Assembly: GCA_036244855.1 (NCBI GenBank)
Contig: BQKZ01001627.1
Location: 24,666-88,665 of the forward strand
Reading direction: 5' to 3'
DNA: 64,000 nucleotides
Source: Temnopleurus reevesii
Lineage: Eukaryota; Echinodermata; Echinoidea; Temnopleuroida; Temnopleuridae
Below are positions 37,041 to 48,333 of the stretch, one piece after another (position 1 is the stretch's first letter; the number at the start of each line of letters is the position of its first letter). The notes below the pieces were generated by a model that searched no databases, was not told where the DNA came from, and worked only from the letters and a program-made list of their open reading frames with translations. The translations under genes and the position numbers were made by a program.

Positions 37041-37977
37041 GGATTACTGATTCATAAAGATTTGATTTAAACATATAATCGAATAAAGCTGTGTTTTGTT
37101 CTATCCTTATGTATAATGCTATGCTGTGTTAATGTGGTATAATCTAGAATTATCGTTAACACAATCATGAGTTGTCGGGGTGGCAATTAAGTGGTGAATT
37201 TAGTGGTAAAGAATGAATCCTTGCACTTTTATCTAACTTGATTGATGTTCACTTCCCATGCATGGCGGTGTAGAGATGAGATCGAAAGGGAGGGAAACGT
37301 ACTCGTCACTTTTCCATTAAACTGTCACATAATACACGTGCCACTACATATCTGCAGAAAAAAACTTTTCCGCTGCATTTGGAAATATAAATGCATAGAT
37401 TTGGATTTGTAGTGACATCGCATCAATCCAACCCTCTTCATCTCAGCGTGGTAACAAAGGCATTCATGGACCTCATTGCATTCCCGATGGCGGGAAAATG
37501 ATAAATCAGTTTTCTATAATTAGGTGATGACAAGGTTGTTGATGTTCTCCATTGTAGGGGGACTCCAGAGCGAGGGGTTGATGAATAGTTCATGTTAAGC
37601 TGCTGGATTTAACGAGCGTGTGATTATAATATATACATTATTAGGGATTTTATCAATGTTGGTGATACTGAGAGAGGAAGAATACTGAATGAGAAAGAGG
37701 TGAAGGTTGGAGAAAAATATGGCCCAATATTTTGGGAACTGTGCATAGTTCGGATTCGTGATGCGTTCATTTAATTAATATTTCGGTGGTCAATATTATG
37801 TTCCTTACCACGACGACTGGTACTGCTGATGACAATACAAATACCTATGAACAACACACGAAGCAAAATATTTCCGTAAAATGAAGTGGGTCATGGGACA
37901 ATGGATCCATACCCCCGTGTATTGAACTATGCGGACACAAAAAAAATCACAAGCCACTTCTGATTTGAATAGCAATA
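37041..37977. other. No gene seen
   Basis: AT-rich spacer without supportable features. Confidence 0.4.
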
Positions 37978-38045
37978 CAAAGAAGCCTTGATTTAGGCGT
38001 TCGACTTTGAGGATGTCGGATCGCCTGGTTCTAACTCATCCGATC
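37978..38045 (+). repeat. tRNA-like sequence, degenerate
   Basis: AGCCTTGATTTAGGCG (A-box-like), a GTTCGACTTTGAGGATGTCG anticodon-arm-like stretch, and CCTGGTTCTAACTC (B-box-like). The spacing is tRNA-like, but the stems do not pair fully. Confidence 0.45.
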
Positions 38046-38109
38046 ATGCTACGTTCTCATGCAGGTAAAACATCACACAGTATCCGCTTAAAGACATTGT
38101 TTAACATTG

Positions 38110-38335
38110 TTTTCATTGAAAAAAATTCTCAACTGCCAGATCCTAGAGGTTATCTTAAAGGTTGATGGTGCATATAAACTAAACTGGGAAAATATTAGGC
38201 TTTAAAATCAACGTTTAGCGTTTAGTGCTTGAAACAAGCGAAAATCTAAAACGTCGCCTCCGTAGGCTGTGTACAGGAATTAATGCGTCATCCTGACGCT
38301 TTAATTCAATGTACATAAATATCTTGATAGTATAA
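38110..38335 (-). repeat. Dispersed repeat, copy 2
   Basis: The reverse complement of this stretch matches 785-1010 block by block: TCAAGATATTTATG, then a block like CGCTTTA, then AAGCACTAAACG, GTTGATTTTAAAGCCTAAT, and CTAGGATCTGGCAGTTGAG. The matches are interrupted by small indels. Confidence 0.6.
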
Positions 38336-41300
38336 TTTTCTTCATTCTAGGATCCTCTGTTGATTTTTCATCTATCTGAATATATTTAGATAGGACAGAC
38401 AGCTTGGTTTGAGAATTTTTTTAAATTGTGGAACTGCAATGTGTGGCAATGTCTTTAAGGCTGTCAGTAGGTTGAATATTTCACCTTTGTTTGGTAAATT
38501 GAATCCTTTATGTACCTTTTTTTTTTTTTGCTGAACGTGTACATCAAAAGTTTGCAATATTGCACTTTTTAGCGCCATTCGTACACCCTTTTTTCTTGGT
38601 GTGAACAATACATATATACATTCCCTCAAACATAATATTAGCTCAACATTAACGATAATACACACAGTAAGTGTTAATATACTGAAAACAGCAATCGATA
38701 GCATTACTACGGGTCCACATAAAGATATATTTCACTCGAGTCAACGAGCACAAAAAAAAATATTTTTGAAATGATGAATTGAGAAGAAAATTGGTTCAAA
38801 CAAACATTGTGCTCAAACACATTTCGTGGATATGAAAATTTATTCTATTCACTTCAGCAAATTTGGTGATAAATCATAGAGTTCCAAGAATGAAAAACTG
38901 TTTTGTAATCCTGGAAGAGCCGTTTATCCAATTGTCATTGTAATACGACCCACAATGATAGTGTAATTCGGGAGGCTTTGTGTCGGATTACCTCAAGCGG
39001 TGAATCTTAAATTGAAACTATTTAGACGCAAAAAATATGTAAATATAACGAGAATATTCAATATTTTTACGGAGTAGTCACTTTGCTATTTGTACTGCTT
39101 TATCGATTTGTAGTTTTTGCGTAAATACAAGAGTTGGATATGTTGGTATATTTGAGTAAATAGTTTGTATAAACAATTGAGCCTGAATAAATTTAAACAA
39201 TAATGTGCAAACTTTGTGAACTTCGAAAATATTTCGATAAAATATTTTTGAATTTGGCCGAATCAATATGAAAAAGGACTGATTACTAGGGGAATGATTC
39301 AACACAAATAATAAAATTATTGAATTAATAAATTAATCAATTACCTGGCTCCAAAATGTCAAGATTATGATACCATGTGTGAGAAAGAATTGTATAAAGA
39401 ACGTTCTTTTTTCTCATAGATATCCTGGTAGGGAATCGGACAGCATTGCTTGTATTTAACTAATATACTTCTCCGGGAAAGAGGGGAAGAAGAGTTCTTC
39501 TTCATCCATAGAAAAGATGGGTGCAGTAAGTTGTCCATGACTAATCAGGTGCCCGATTCGGTGAAGATTATACTCAAATGAGATCATTTTTACCAAATCG
39601 CAGCAACCCTGAAGAGTCATCCTCTTGGTGAATTGTGTTTAATATGACTTGTAACCCCCTAACACCATAGAAATAGTAAAGTATTATCATTCAACCCGAG
39701 ATGAATGAAATTCCTCCAGGCAAATTACACGCTCTTATTTACCCAATATCTCAAAGAGTGTTTTATCAATCACTTTGCAAAGGATATCACCAAGTGATGT
39801 AGTTGGCAGAGGATTATGGAGAATGAAATAATAATTCCCTGAAATGAACGCCTCCCTCATAGAAGGGACATGGCTGACCACGCTTGTATGCACAGCATTG
39901 GCATTGGTAATGAACCGAGATGGTGGATGAAAAAGATGAAGTAATGGCCTGGATCTCTGTAGACTTGATAAATAGCTTCACAGGTGGTCAGCCCTTTACC
40001 CACTACCGAATGATAACAAACCCAGTGGTCATCCAATGGATACCAGTCAAGTCAAAAGGGGGAATTTCTGCAACCTATTTTCCTGACACTATTTGACTGT
40101 CAGTGGATGACAGCAAAGAATGTATGTTCCTTCATCACGAAATAATAATATGCGGGAATATAATGTTATTTTCAATATGTGGTATCTATTTCTCTCTAAT
40201 TTTGCTCTCTATTTCGATCATACCCATCATTCGTTCTGCGTTCCTCTGTGACCTTTAGGACACCACGGGTTGGCTTGGCTTGTTGGCCTAGTTGTATGGT
40301 CATCAGTTCGAGAAAAGTAATAATGATGGTGGATCTTCGCGATGAATGGGTCGATGGAAATTATTTTCTGTCAAAGTTGAATTGGATGTTGAGCCATTGA
40401 AAGGTGCGATGTCAATTTGTCACGTCGGACGTGGCTTCACACCTTGTTAGACAGTCTGTATTTGTGTTCGTTCGCTCATGTGAAAGCAATAACCACTACC
40501 TTTGGACTTTTTTTCTATAGATACGGGTATGGCTCACTGAAATAGCATCATAGCCCCAGTATCAATTTTAACGTTCATCACAAAAAGATGTCATCTTGTT
40601 AAATTTAGCTATGGGTGAAGAGAAATGAATATATTTATCCTTCAATATGTTTCAATATCATGCGCTAAATGATCTGTAATGAATAAGAACTACCGTTAAA
40701 TTGAGGAATACAACTAGGTCAGTTGACAGACAGACGTGTGTTTTCCTTTGCAAGGTTTGCGTATGTACATATGGGCTGTATAAGAAAAGCCCAAATAAGA
40801 AGCTTGGGAATCTTCGAGTCACAGGATTTCCAGCAAACACAGGAGTGATGGTTGTATATATGATTGTCTATGTGGGGTATGATGAGTAGTGACATCGTAC
40901 ACGTGGGTGTATAGAGGGAACTATATTAAGATATATGCAATATGAATGTCTTTGGCTAGTCCCCGATACCTCCTTCTTTGTCAGCATTTCGATTCCTGGC
41001 ATTTATGTTAATATTGAATCCAGCGGTTCAGAGTAGATAAATCACTCATCCATATCAACAAAACCGATTTTCGTAAGATGTATGACTTTAAGCTATATGC
41101 GTTTGCGTTTGTTCATATTTCATTTCGATTTAATAATTGTGAAAGAAGATATCACGGAAGCGCAGAGTATTCAATCAATACATTGTATCCCATCCCCTGG
41201 TCATGCTAATGCATTCATTCGATTCACGATGCAGCTTCGAAAATTAGTTCAAAAGAAAATGGAATACATAATCGACATTCCTTCCCCTTTAGCATATGCT

Positions 41301-42675
41301 CTTGTGTAGTTGGGGCATCAATTAAGATATGGACTAATATTGTATTTTGCCTACGGATCATAGCGCTCGGGAGTGACCGTTTCTTGAGTGTAGCGAGCAG
41401 AAGGGGAAAATGTCATGCGGCTGCCGGTGCTAAATGTACTGTTCACTGGTAAAGTATAGCATGGATGTTAATGAACTTTCTATATGTTTCTTTTCAGTTT
41501 TTAGATTCAGAGTACCGGTAACTTGTAGTGCTTATTGTAAGGTTAAAGGGAAAATTCTCGTTATAAAAAAAGTATCGGATTTTGACACTGTCGTGGTTTT
41601 GTGGCATATACACGGGCATGAGAGTTCAAATCAAATATCTTCATTGCTTCCAAGAAATTCCTATATTCATTATCATTACTTTGTATTCATTTAATTTTAG
41701 GAGATGGACGTAGTTTGTGAGTGAGTGCAGTTCAATTAACTGAATGCATTTTAGTCAGAACCGTCTAGCAATCCATTAGTACACCGAGGTCATATACCAC
41801 CCCGAACCCTTATCTCAATTCCTATGTCATATCGCCAAGTGGTTATGGGGATATTATATCATGATATACTCCAAGAATGTATGCGGAAGTATGATGTACA
41901 TCACACTCGTCTGCAACATATAAATCATTATAGCCATCTCTGCACGTGGAGGTCTTACATGAGATTAATACAATTAAAACAAGTGGAAGGTTCCTAACAC
42001 TCTGACTATAAAGAGTCTTGTCAAAATATAGTTAGCCCATACCTTTTCAAGTTACAATTAATTTTATAAATCTAACTTTAATCAAGAAATCTATCGTCTG
42101 CTATAGCAAAACTTCATGACTTCATGAAAGATGAGAATTATGACAGTTCAAAAATATCATCGAATCATCTAGCGAATCATGTTTCGTGAAATTGAAAATA
42201 AAGTTGTTGCATTTACAGTTGATTCAAAGCTTCCTAGCGATAGGGTTTACAATTGCATGCAGCTAATATTATTGTTACTAAGCAATCATGACGATGTTTG
42301 AATTTAAAAAACGAAGCGACTGTTTTATGTGAGATTTAGCGGGCATAAATGATAAAATTCCGTATGTAAAAAAGTTCATTGTATAATCAATTTTGGAGTT
42401 GTGATTTTGTTGTTGTTTTTGCTTTTGTACCGATCGTTTGAATCTAAACGACATACTTGACAAATTTTCATGGCTAAATTTAAAGCGAGACCATCATTTT
42501 GATCTATCCTTAATTCTAGCTGATCAGAGTTCGATCTTGCAGGAAAAAGTGGTGGAGGGATTATTTCCTTTCAAATTCCATTAATAAAAAGCTACTGAAA
42601 CAAATTCGGGCTTTTTACACTCCAGCTAGCCAGTTGTAAAAAAAAAAAAAAAAAACAGTGCTCCGAAATTATGCA
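38336..42675. other. No gene seen
   Basis: 4.3 kb of AT-rich DNA downstream (in the minus-strand sense) of the receptor exon. A 110-codon minus-strand frame at 38372-38704 starts with a hydrophobic segment (SIAVFSILTLTVCIIVNVEL) and crosses an A-rich run (QQKKKKVHK). It is not recognised and may be chance. Plus-strand frames at 41082-41309 and 41434-41694 lack motifs. A poly-A run lies at about 42638-42655. Confidence 0.35.
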
Positions 42676-42733
42676 GCTATAATTCTGAAATCATGTTAGT
42701 AATCGCTATAATTCTGAAATCATGTTAGTAATC
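42676..42733 (+). repeat. 29-bp perfect tandem duplication
   Basis: Two adjacent identical 29-bp units beginning GCTATAATTCTGAAATCATG, just beyond the donor site of the receptor exon at 42847. A recent slippage product. Confidence 0.9.
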
Positions 42734-42846
42734 CACTTCCTTCACTATACCAAGTGAAGGGGTCCCAATAAGATTCGTTGCGTTTAATTGCAATGCATGT
42801 AAAAGAATGGCATCAAAATAAGGGCACATTTAAAGAAATGTCTTAC

Positions 42847-43570
42847 CTCTTGCTCTTCTGTGTAAATCTATATCGATGAGGTATTGTGTGAAGTTAGCTG
42901 CATTGGGATCAAAGAATTCGTTCTCGGGTTTTAGTACGTTCAATTGAAAGTATTTTCCGACACCCATGTTGATGAACAAACAATCTTTGTTACCATCGAC
43001 TTTATAATCCGACGTTAGCATTATGATACGCCTGTATTGGAACTCAGAGGATATTATTTTTCCAAAGACCATGCCTGATTCTTCAAAGTTAAGAAGCAGT
43101 CTGGTCAGAAAGAAAGTAGATTTATCAATAAATCCTGTGGCACCACAACCTGCTGTTATCATGCAAGTTTTCCATTGTGTGTTGTACCGAGCAACAGGAC
43201 CGCCAACAAGATCACAAGCTGGCCCAAGAAACAGATCTAGTGGCTTTTGGTCATCAGTGGACACCATTACCTCCATAGCATGAATGGGGGCAATCACCTC
43301 CGAGCATTCAGAATCCATGACTCTCACATTAGTTTGAACATTTGGCAATAAACTCTGAAATCTGTCACTATCAAGGGCCGCACGTACCCCGGGTGTAACC
43401 CGAGCGAGGGAGTAAGCAAAGGCGTCGTCACCGGGCAAGAGAATTCCAATGTTGATGTCAAACGTGGTGCCTTGGATGCTTTCAGAATCGTCGATTTCAT
43501 TTCCCAAGCATTTATGTCCAAATCTAGATGACATCAACAAACTGGCCAGCAACAAGAAATAATTTGCCAT
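42847..43570 (-). CDS. First coding exon of an ANF-receptor/NPR-like (receptor guanylyl cyclase or clearance-receptor type) protein, paralogue A
   Basis: The ATG at 43570-43568 (context AAAATGGC, a strong Kozak match) opens a 241-codon exon ending in a phase-1 donor AGCAAGAG|GTAAGA. Residues 1-23 form a signal peptide (MANYFLLLASLLMSSRFGHK). From about residue 37 (FDINIGILLP) it follows the N-terminal lobe of the ANF-receptor ligand-binding fold: LARVTPGVRAAL, MDSECS (C89), GPACDLVGGPVARYNTQW (C119), AGCGATGF (C142), DCLFIN (C197). C89-C119 and C142-C197 are where natriuretic peptide receptors have disulphides, and the Ser/GPAC motif corresponds to their chloride site. NFT at 226 is a glycosylation sequon. 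The transmembrane, kinase-like and cyclase parts are not in this exon, so receptor cyclase versus NPR-C type is undecided. An in-frame upstream TTG is not a likely start. Confidence 0.9.
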
Positions 43571-45939
43571 TTTGATACGAGTAAGAATCAATCAACTATT
43601 TAGACGCAATGTGAACAAAAGTTTCCTCAGAGGCGGATGTGGTCCGACTTAATACATTTGATTCCGCGTAGGAAAATAATCATTATATCTTCACAAACTT
43701 GAACAAAATGATTGACTTTCGTCAGTGTTAGGAGCTTTTAACGATCTGTAATGTCTCCAGACGATCCAGCAACTGCTAGATTGAATATTATGCGTGCGAG
43801 ATGTCGCACGTGAAGTTAATCGACTGATGACGAGGTACTCCGTATGGAAATCTGTAGCATCTAAAATCAACCATTCACACAACTTCTCCAACCTACCAAA
43901 CGAAAGACGCGCGGTATGTGCGCTCTGTACTTCCCAACCAATCAACAGTACATTACATCGGTTAGTCTGGTATCCGGTCTCTTTCAGTATAATTATTGTC
44001 GAATGAAAATAAATGCACTTTAAACATCACGGGGTCATATAACCTACGTATAAAGAATCTCCCCCTCGCTTTACTCTTCAAAATAGAACACAGTAGTAGA
44101 AGTACGCATTCGATATGGAATACATGACTGTTGTATGCAGCACCCGCGGTTATCCAACTGTTTCAATCAGCTCGTCAACAATCAGCTCGTAAACAACAAA
44201 AACGCAAATATTCTATTATCCATCATACGTCTGTCACTTTTCTATTTTGAAAAGTGGAACGAATATATGCTTAATTACGTTTTACTCATTAAGTTAAAAA
44301 AGATGAAATGAAACGAATAGTTATACACCACACCCAGCCACCCCCCCCCCCCCCAACAAAAAAAAGGGACTGGGTAACAGGGGAAGAGGAGCATAATGTC
44401 TCTTGTATCAGGGGAATTACAATCCATAGACAATTAATATTTTCTGATATGTTTGATTTCAACTGATATTCAATCGAACATCTTAGCGTAATGAGGATCA
44501 ATTATGAGACTCGTGATTCATAAAAAGATCATAGGAATCAACAGTATAAACCTCATAAATATTTCACAGAATTTCCTCATTATAATAATAAATTTGCTTA
44601 CTCGATAGTTTCAAATCCTCTTAATTGGAATGATGCGACGTATAATGCATGAAGTAAATTTATTCATATCTGTCAGCCTCTATTTAATATCAATACTTGT
44701 CTAAACAAATTTGCCTGATATGATATCACACCAACTGCAATTTCAGATAGCTTGTACAAACATTAATTAATGCAAAATCAATATTAACTTATATAGTCAT
44801 GAGGCTAGTCAGTTAATGCAAAATCCTTAAAAAATCAACGATTTTTGGAACTTAAAATAGGTAGGGGAAATGAATAACTAATATGGCAAAGACATGAAAG
44901 AGGATTATAAGCATATCAAAATCGGCTTTGTTAAGTTTCAGATGAAAAGTGTAACAAATATTTTTTTCAACAGGTGTTTGTATCAATCAAAAATTGAAGG
45001 GTGACTTTTCACTCAAATTAATCATTAATAAATCATTATTGTTCAGCCCTCCGTGGTCACATAGCCTCAATTAAACTGCGTGATGGATGAGAATATTAAT
45101 ATTTACGCAGTCGCTACAGTTAAAGGTCTAATTACGACAAATTGTGAAATGTTTCCTAATATTTTGGTCTCGGAAATTAGCACAGACGTCTCCAATTTAT
45201 CAGCTGCTGAGGTCTCGGTTTGGTCTCAAGGATTAACAAAATGCCGCCTCCAAGGGAAACGTCTCTGCCTCGTGTAATTTGCATGGCAGTCGCAGTGATA
45301 TCGCTCCACAGTCCCCAGACATCTTTAGGGTCTCAACGACGCATATGCGACGGTTCTGAGACGTTGTAGTTGCATTTAGGATCATCATCACTAACAGGGT
45401 ATAACACCAGCATGCAATTCAGTCGCTTAAATTCTAAAGCAGATGATTTCTTAGGTCTGGAGTACTTCTCCATGATATTTAAGAGACCTCGTAAAGACAC
45501 GACGGCTCAGGCAAACGTTGTGGTGACGTTGCCGGGCCGGAGCGCGGATTGGAAGAGATGCTGAAAAGGGAATACGTATTTATGAATTTCTTGAATTTCT
45601 GTCAATTTCCTCAAACAGCACAGATCTTCGAAAAGATGATCTCTACATCGACGTAAATTTGAGGTTTAAAAATTTTGTCGCGAATGGAGATACCTCTCTA
45701 TTAAAAATACAATATGAAACTGAAATTAATTTAGTTACCATGTGGGAGATTCTAGCATTAACATCTGTTTCACTGTATACGCGATATCAAATGCCTTATC
45801 ACATGAGATATTGAGGTTTTTTTAATCTCTGATTATCAAAAGCAAATTAAAATGCCCTAATCATGACCCTGAAGTATAAGCCTGTTAACGGTCAATAATT
45901 GACGAGAAGATGCAACGAGATGGGGATGTTATTTGTGCA
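43571..45939. other. Upstream region of receptor exon A; no TATA box recognised
   Basis: The 5' flank of paralogue A (reading leftwards) has a G+C-richer stretch at about 43740-43960 that may hold its 5' UTR or promoter; its open frames on both strands overlap. A C14 run lies at about 44341-44354. Plus-strand frames at 45080-45277 and 45370-45564 (64-65 codons) cover a patch with normal G+C, but no domain is visible. I searched this interval for further exons of paralogue B and recognised none. Confidence 0.35.
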
Positions 45940-46590
45940 TGTGTGAATGGGTGAATATTCGCATGTTTGTATGTGTATAGGTGTGTACATGTGTGTGTGT
46001 GTGTGTGGTATATATGTGTGTATGCGGATGGACGAGTGTGCGTATATCTGTATATGTCCCTATTTGTGTGTGAGTGGAAGAATGGAAGGAAATTTAGTGT
46101 GTGGGTGATTGGGTGGTGGGTGGGTGTTCGAGAAGAGAATGTGTGTGTGTGAGTGGGAGAATGGAAGCAAATTTAGTGTGTGGGTGATTGGGTGTGTGGG
46201 TGGGTGGGTGTGCAAGAAGGGACTGTGTGTGCGTGTGTGCGTGTGTGTGAGTGGGACAATGGAAGGAAATTTAGTGTGTGGGTGATTGGGTGGGTGGGTG
46301 GGTGTGCGAGAAGAGACTCTGTGTGCGTGTGTGTGAGTCTGAGAGTGGAAGGAAATTTAGTGTGTGGGTGATTGGGTGGGTGAGTGGGTGTGCGAGAAGA
46401 GACTGTGTGTGTGTGTGTGTGTGTGTGAGTGGGAGAATGTAAGGAAATTTAGTGTGTGGGTGATTGGGTGGGTGGGTGTGCGAGAAGAGACTCTGTGTGC
46501 GTGTGTGCGTATGTGCGTGTGTGTGTGTGTGCGTGTGTGTGTATGTGTGTGTTTATCAGTGTATGTCACTGTGTGTTCATAATAGGTTTG
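45940..46590 (+). repeat. GT-rich minisatellite with 79-98-bp higher-order units
   Basis: A variable unit built of (GT)n, GAGTGGGAGAATGGAAGGAA, ATTTAGTGTGTGGGTGATTG, GGTGGGTGGGTGT and GCGAGAAGAGAC recurs five times, with the AAATTTAG core near 46090, 46169, 46267, 46353 and 46445. Unit length varies with the number of GT and GGGT steps. The 60-72-codon frames on both strands are artefacts of the array. It lies between the two receptor exons. Confidence 0.9.
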
Positions 46591-47612
46591 TGTGTGAGTG
46601 CGCGGGCAAGGGTACGACGAAGAATAGAGGATAACAAATTATGACTAACATTTCTGTGTGAGTATCAAAAGATTTCTATCAAATCACTTTTCAAGAAGTT
46701 GTCCGTCGTTTACCATTAGGAAGAGCATTGTTTTATCTATCAAGCTGAGATCAACTTGAAGAGGGTGGGGGAATATCATATGTTAAATTATGACTACACT
46801 CTATCTCATTTATTTGACTAGATATCATAGTTTCAATGGTACAGCTACATACTGATAACTGTGTCCCTTCAGACTTTTGTTACAGAAGGCAAATAATGCC
46901 ATTACTGTTAATATAATTTCAATTATTGGAAAACTTACACATGATCCCCGCTGTCATTTGTATATGTTACATGAAATTATCAAATAAAATGTACCTACAA
47001 ATCATCTGATCAAAATTTGAGTATGGTGATTCGAGTATGAATATGACCTGAATAAAAAGAGCAGAAGTATAAAGTATAGGTGAAAAGAGAATGGGGATGG
47101 TTAATTCAGCAATATACAGCAATATTCAGTGCGGGTGTAGAAGAAGGTATAAAAATGATTCGTCGAACAAGTTATATGTATATATTAAACAAATAATGTG
47201 AAGCATTACATTGACAAAATGTTCAATTACAGAGAATGATTTGGTAATGTCAATACTGGCGTTAGGAGTAATTATTAGAAATGATATGTTGTAGTAATTA
47301 GTTAACAATTGCAGCAGAACTTTTGAGCTTTTAGAGATGTGTAGCAATCAACCGACAATATACGTAACATCATCAATTTAGAACAATGGAACGTATAGAA
47401 ATTGGCAATCCATGTCTCGCTGATCATGACCATGATTAATAAATTCAACCAATCACAGCGCATTACACCGGGTATCTCCCTAATTATTGATCGTATCACT
47501 GGCCAAAGTGGTAAAATTATACATCATTACACCTGAATGGATATTTTGGAGTTTAAAGGTCAAGGGTATTTGGAGCAAGAGTATGGAATAAACATGATAA
47601 AAAGAAACCTAC
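46591..47612. other. Intron or intergenic; no gene seen
   Basis: AT-rich DNA following the donor of receptor exon B. Minus-strand frames at 47126-47347 and 47302-47499 do not resemble the second exon of an ANF receptor. Confidence 0.4.
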
Positions 47613-48333
47613 CTCGGGCTCTTCTATGCAGCTCAAAATCAATTAGTAACTGAGTGAAATTCCTTGTGTTTGGATCAACAAATTCGTTGTCTGGACTAAT
47701 AAAGTGAGTTTGAAAGAAAATTCCTACGCCACTATTTATGAAACGGCACTCTTGATCTCCCACTGAAAGGTCTTCTTTCTCAGTAAGCATTATGATCCGC
47801 AGGTGATGGAACTGAGTGGAGATTATACTTCCAAAGGCTCGGCCAGCTTCTTGATAATTCAGATGAATCCTAGTCAAGAAAAATTCATCTTTTTTTCTGA
47901 ATCCAAATGCACCACAACCTGCAGATATCATGCAAGTTTTCCATTGTGTGTTATAACGAGCAACGGGACCACCCACAAGATTACATGCTGGTCCGAGTAA
48001 TAGGTCTAGTGGTTGTTGGTTGTCAGCAGTCAACATAAGTTCCATAGCACGAAGTGGGGCAATTAATGCAGAACATTCAGAATCCATTATTTTGATATTT
48101 CCTGTAACATTTGGCAGAAGGCTTTTAAACAACTCGCTTTCCAGAGCCGCACGAACGCCAGGGGTTACCCGGGCGAGTGAGTACGCGAAGGTATCATTCG
48201 CGGGCAAAATGATTCCAATATTGATGTCAAATTTAGCGTGTTCATTTGAAGAGCCATCACTTTTATTTGCTAAACACTCTAATCCCAAATTGGAGATTAT
48301 CAGCAAAATAACAATCAAAACACGTTCAGCCAT
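47613..48333 (-). CDS. First coding exon of an ANF-receptor/NPR-like protein, paralogue B
   Basis: The ATG at 48333-48331 (again AAAATGGC) opens 240 codons ending at a phase-1 donor GCCCGAG|GTAGGT, the same place in the protein as in paralogue A. Residues 1-22 form a signal peptide (MAERVLIVILLIISNLGLEC). The N-terminal ANF-receptor lobe starts at about residue 35 (FDINIGIILP). LARVTPGVRAALES, MDSECS (C87), GPACNLVGGPVARYNTQW (C117), AGCGAFGF (C140) and ECRFIN (C196) align with paralogue A; identity looks like roughly two thirds. Sequons are NVT (76) and NFT (225). The most divergent stretch is residues about 145-215, the part that includes the loop after the second cysteine. It stands about 4.8 kb upstream of exon A on the same strand, as a tandem duplicate or an alternative first exon. 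Confidence 0.9.

Noticed and set aside
38372..38704. 110-codon minus-strand frame with a hydrophobic N-terminus, considered as the receptor transmembrane exon
   Set aside because: No preceding acceptor, no juxtamembrane or kinase-like motif, and the middle is an A-run; it more likely arose by chance.
40258..40316. tRNA-like stretch with a B-box-like CAGTTCGAGAA
   Set aside because: No A box at proper distance and no pairing stems; too weak to list.
43023..43521. Open frames overlapping receptor exon A on the other strand or in another frame (and 47803-48394 over exon B)
   Set aside because: Shadows of the conserved ANF-receptor coding sequence.
43568..43591. Upstream in-frame start for receptor exon A at 43591 (and likewise at 48360 for exon B)
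   Set aside because: The codons there are TTG. The ATGs at 43570 and 48333 have strong initiation contexts and are followed directly by signal peptides.
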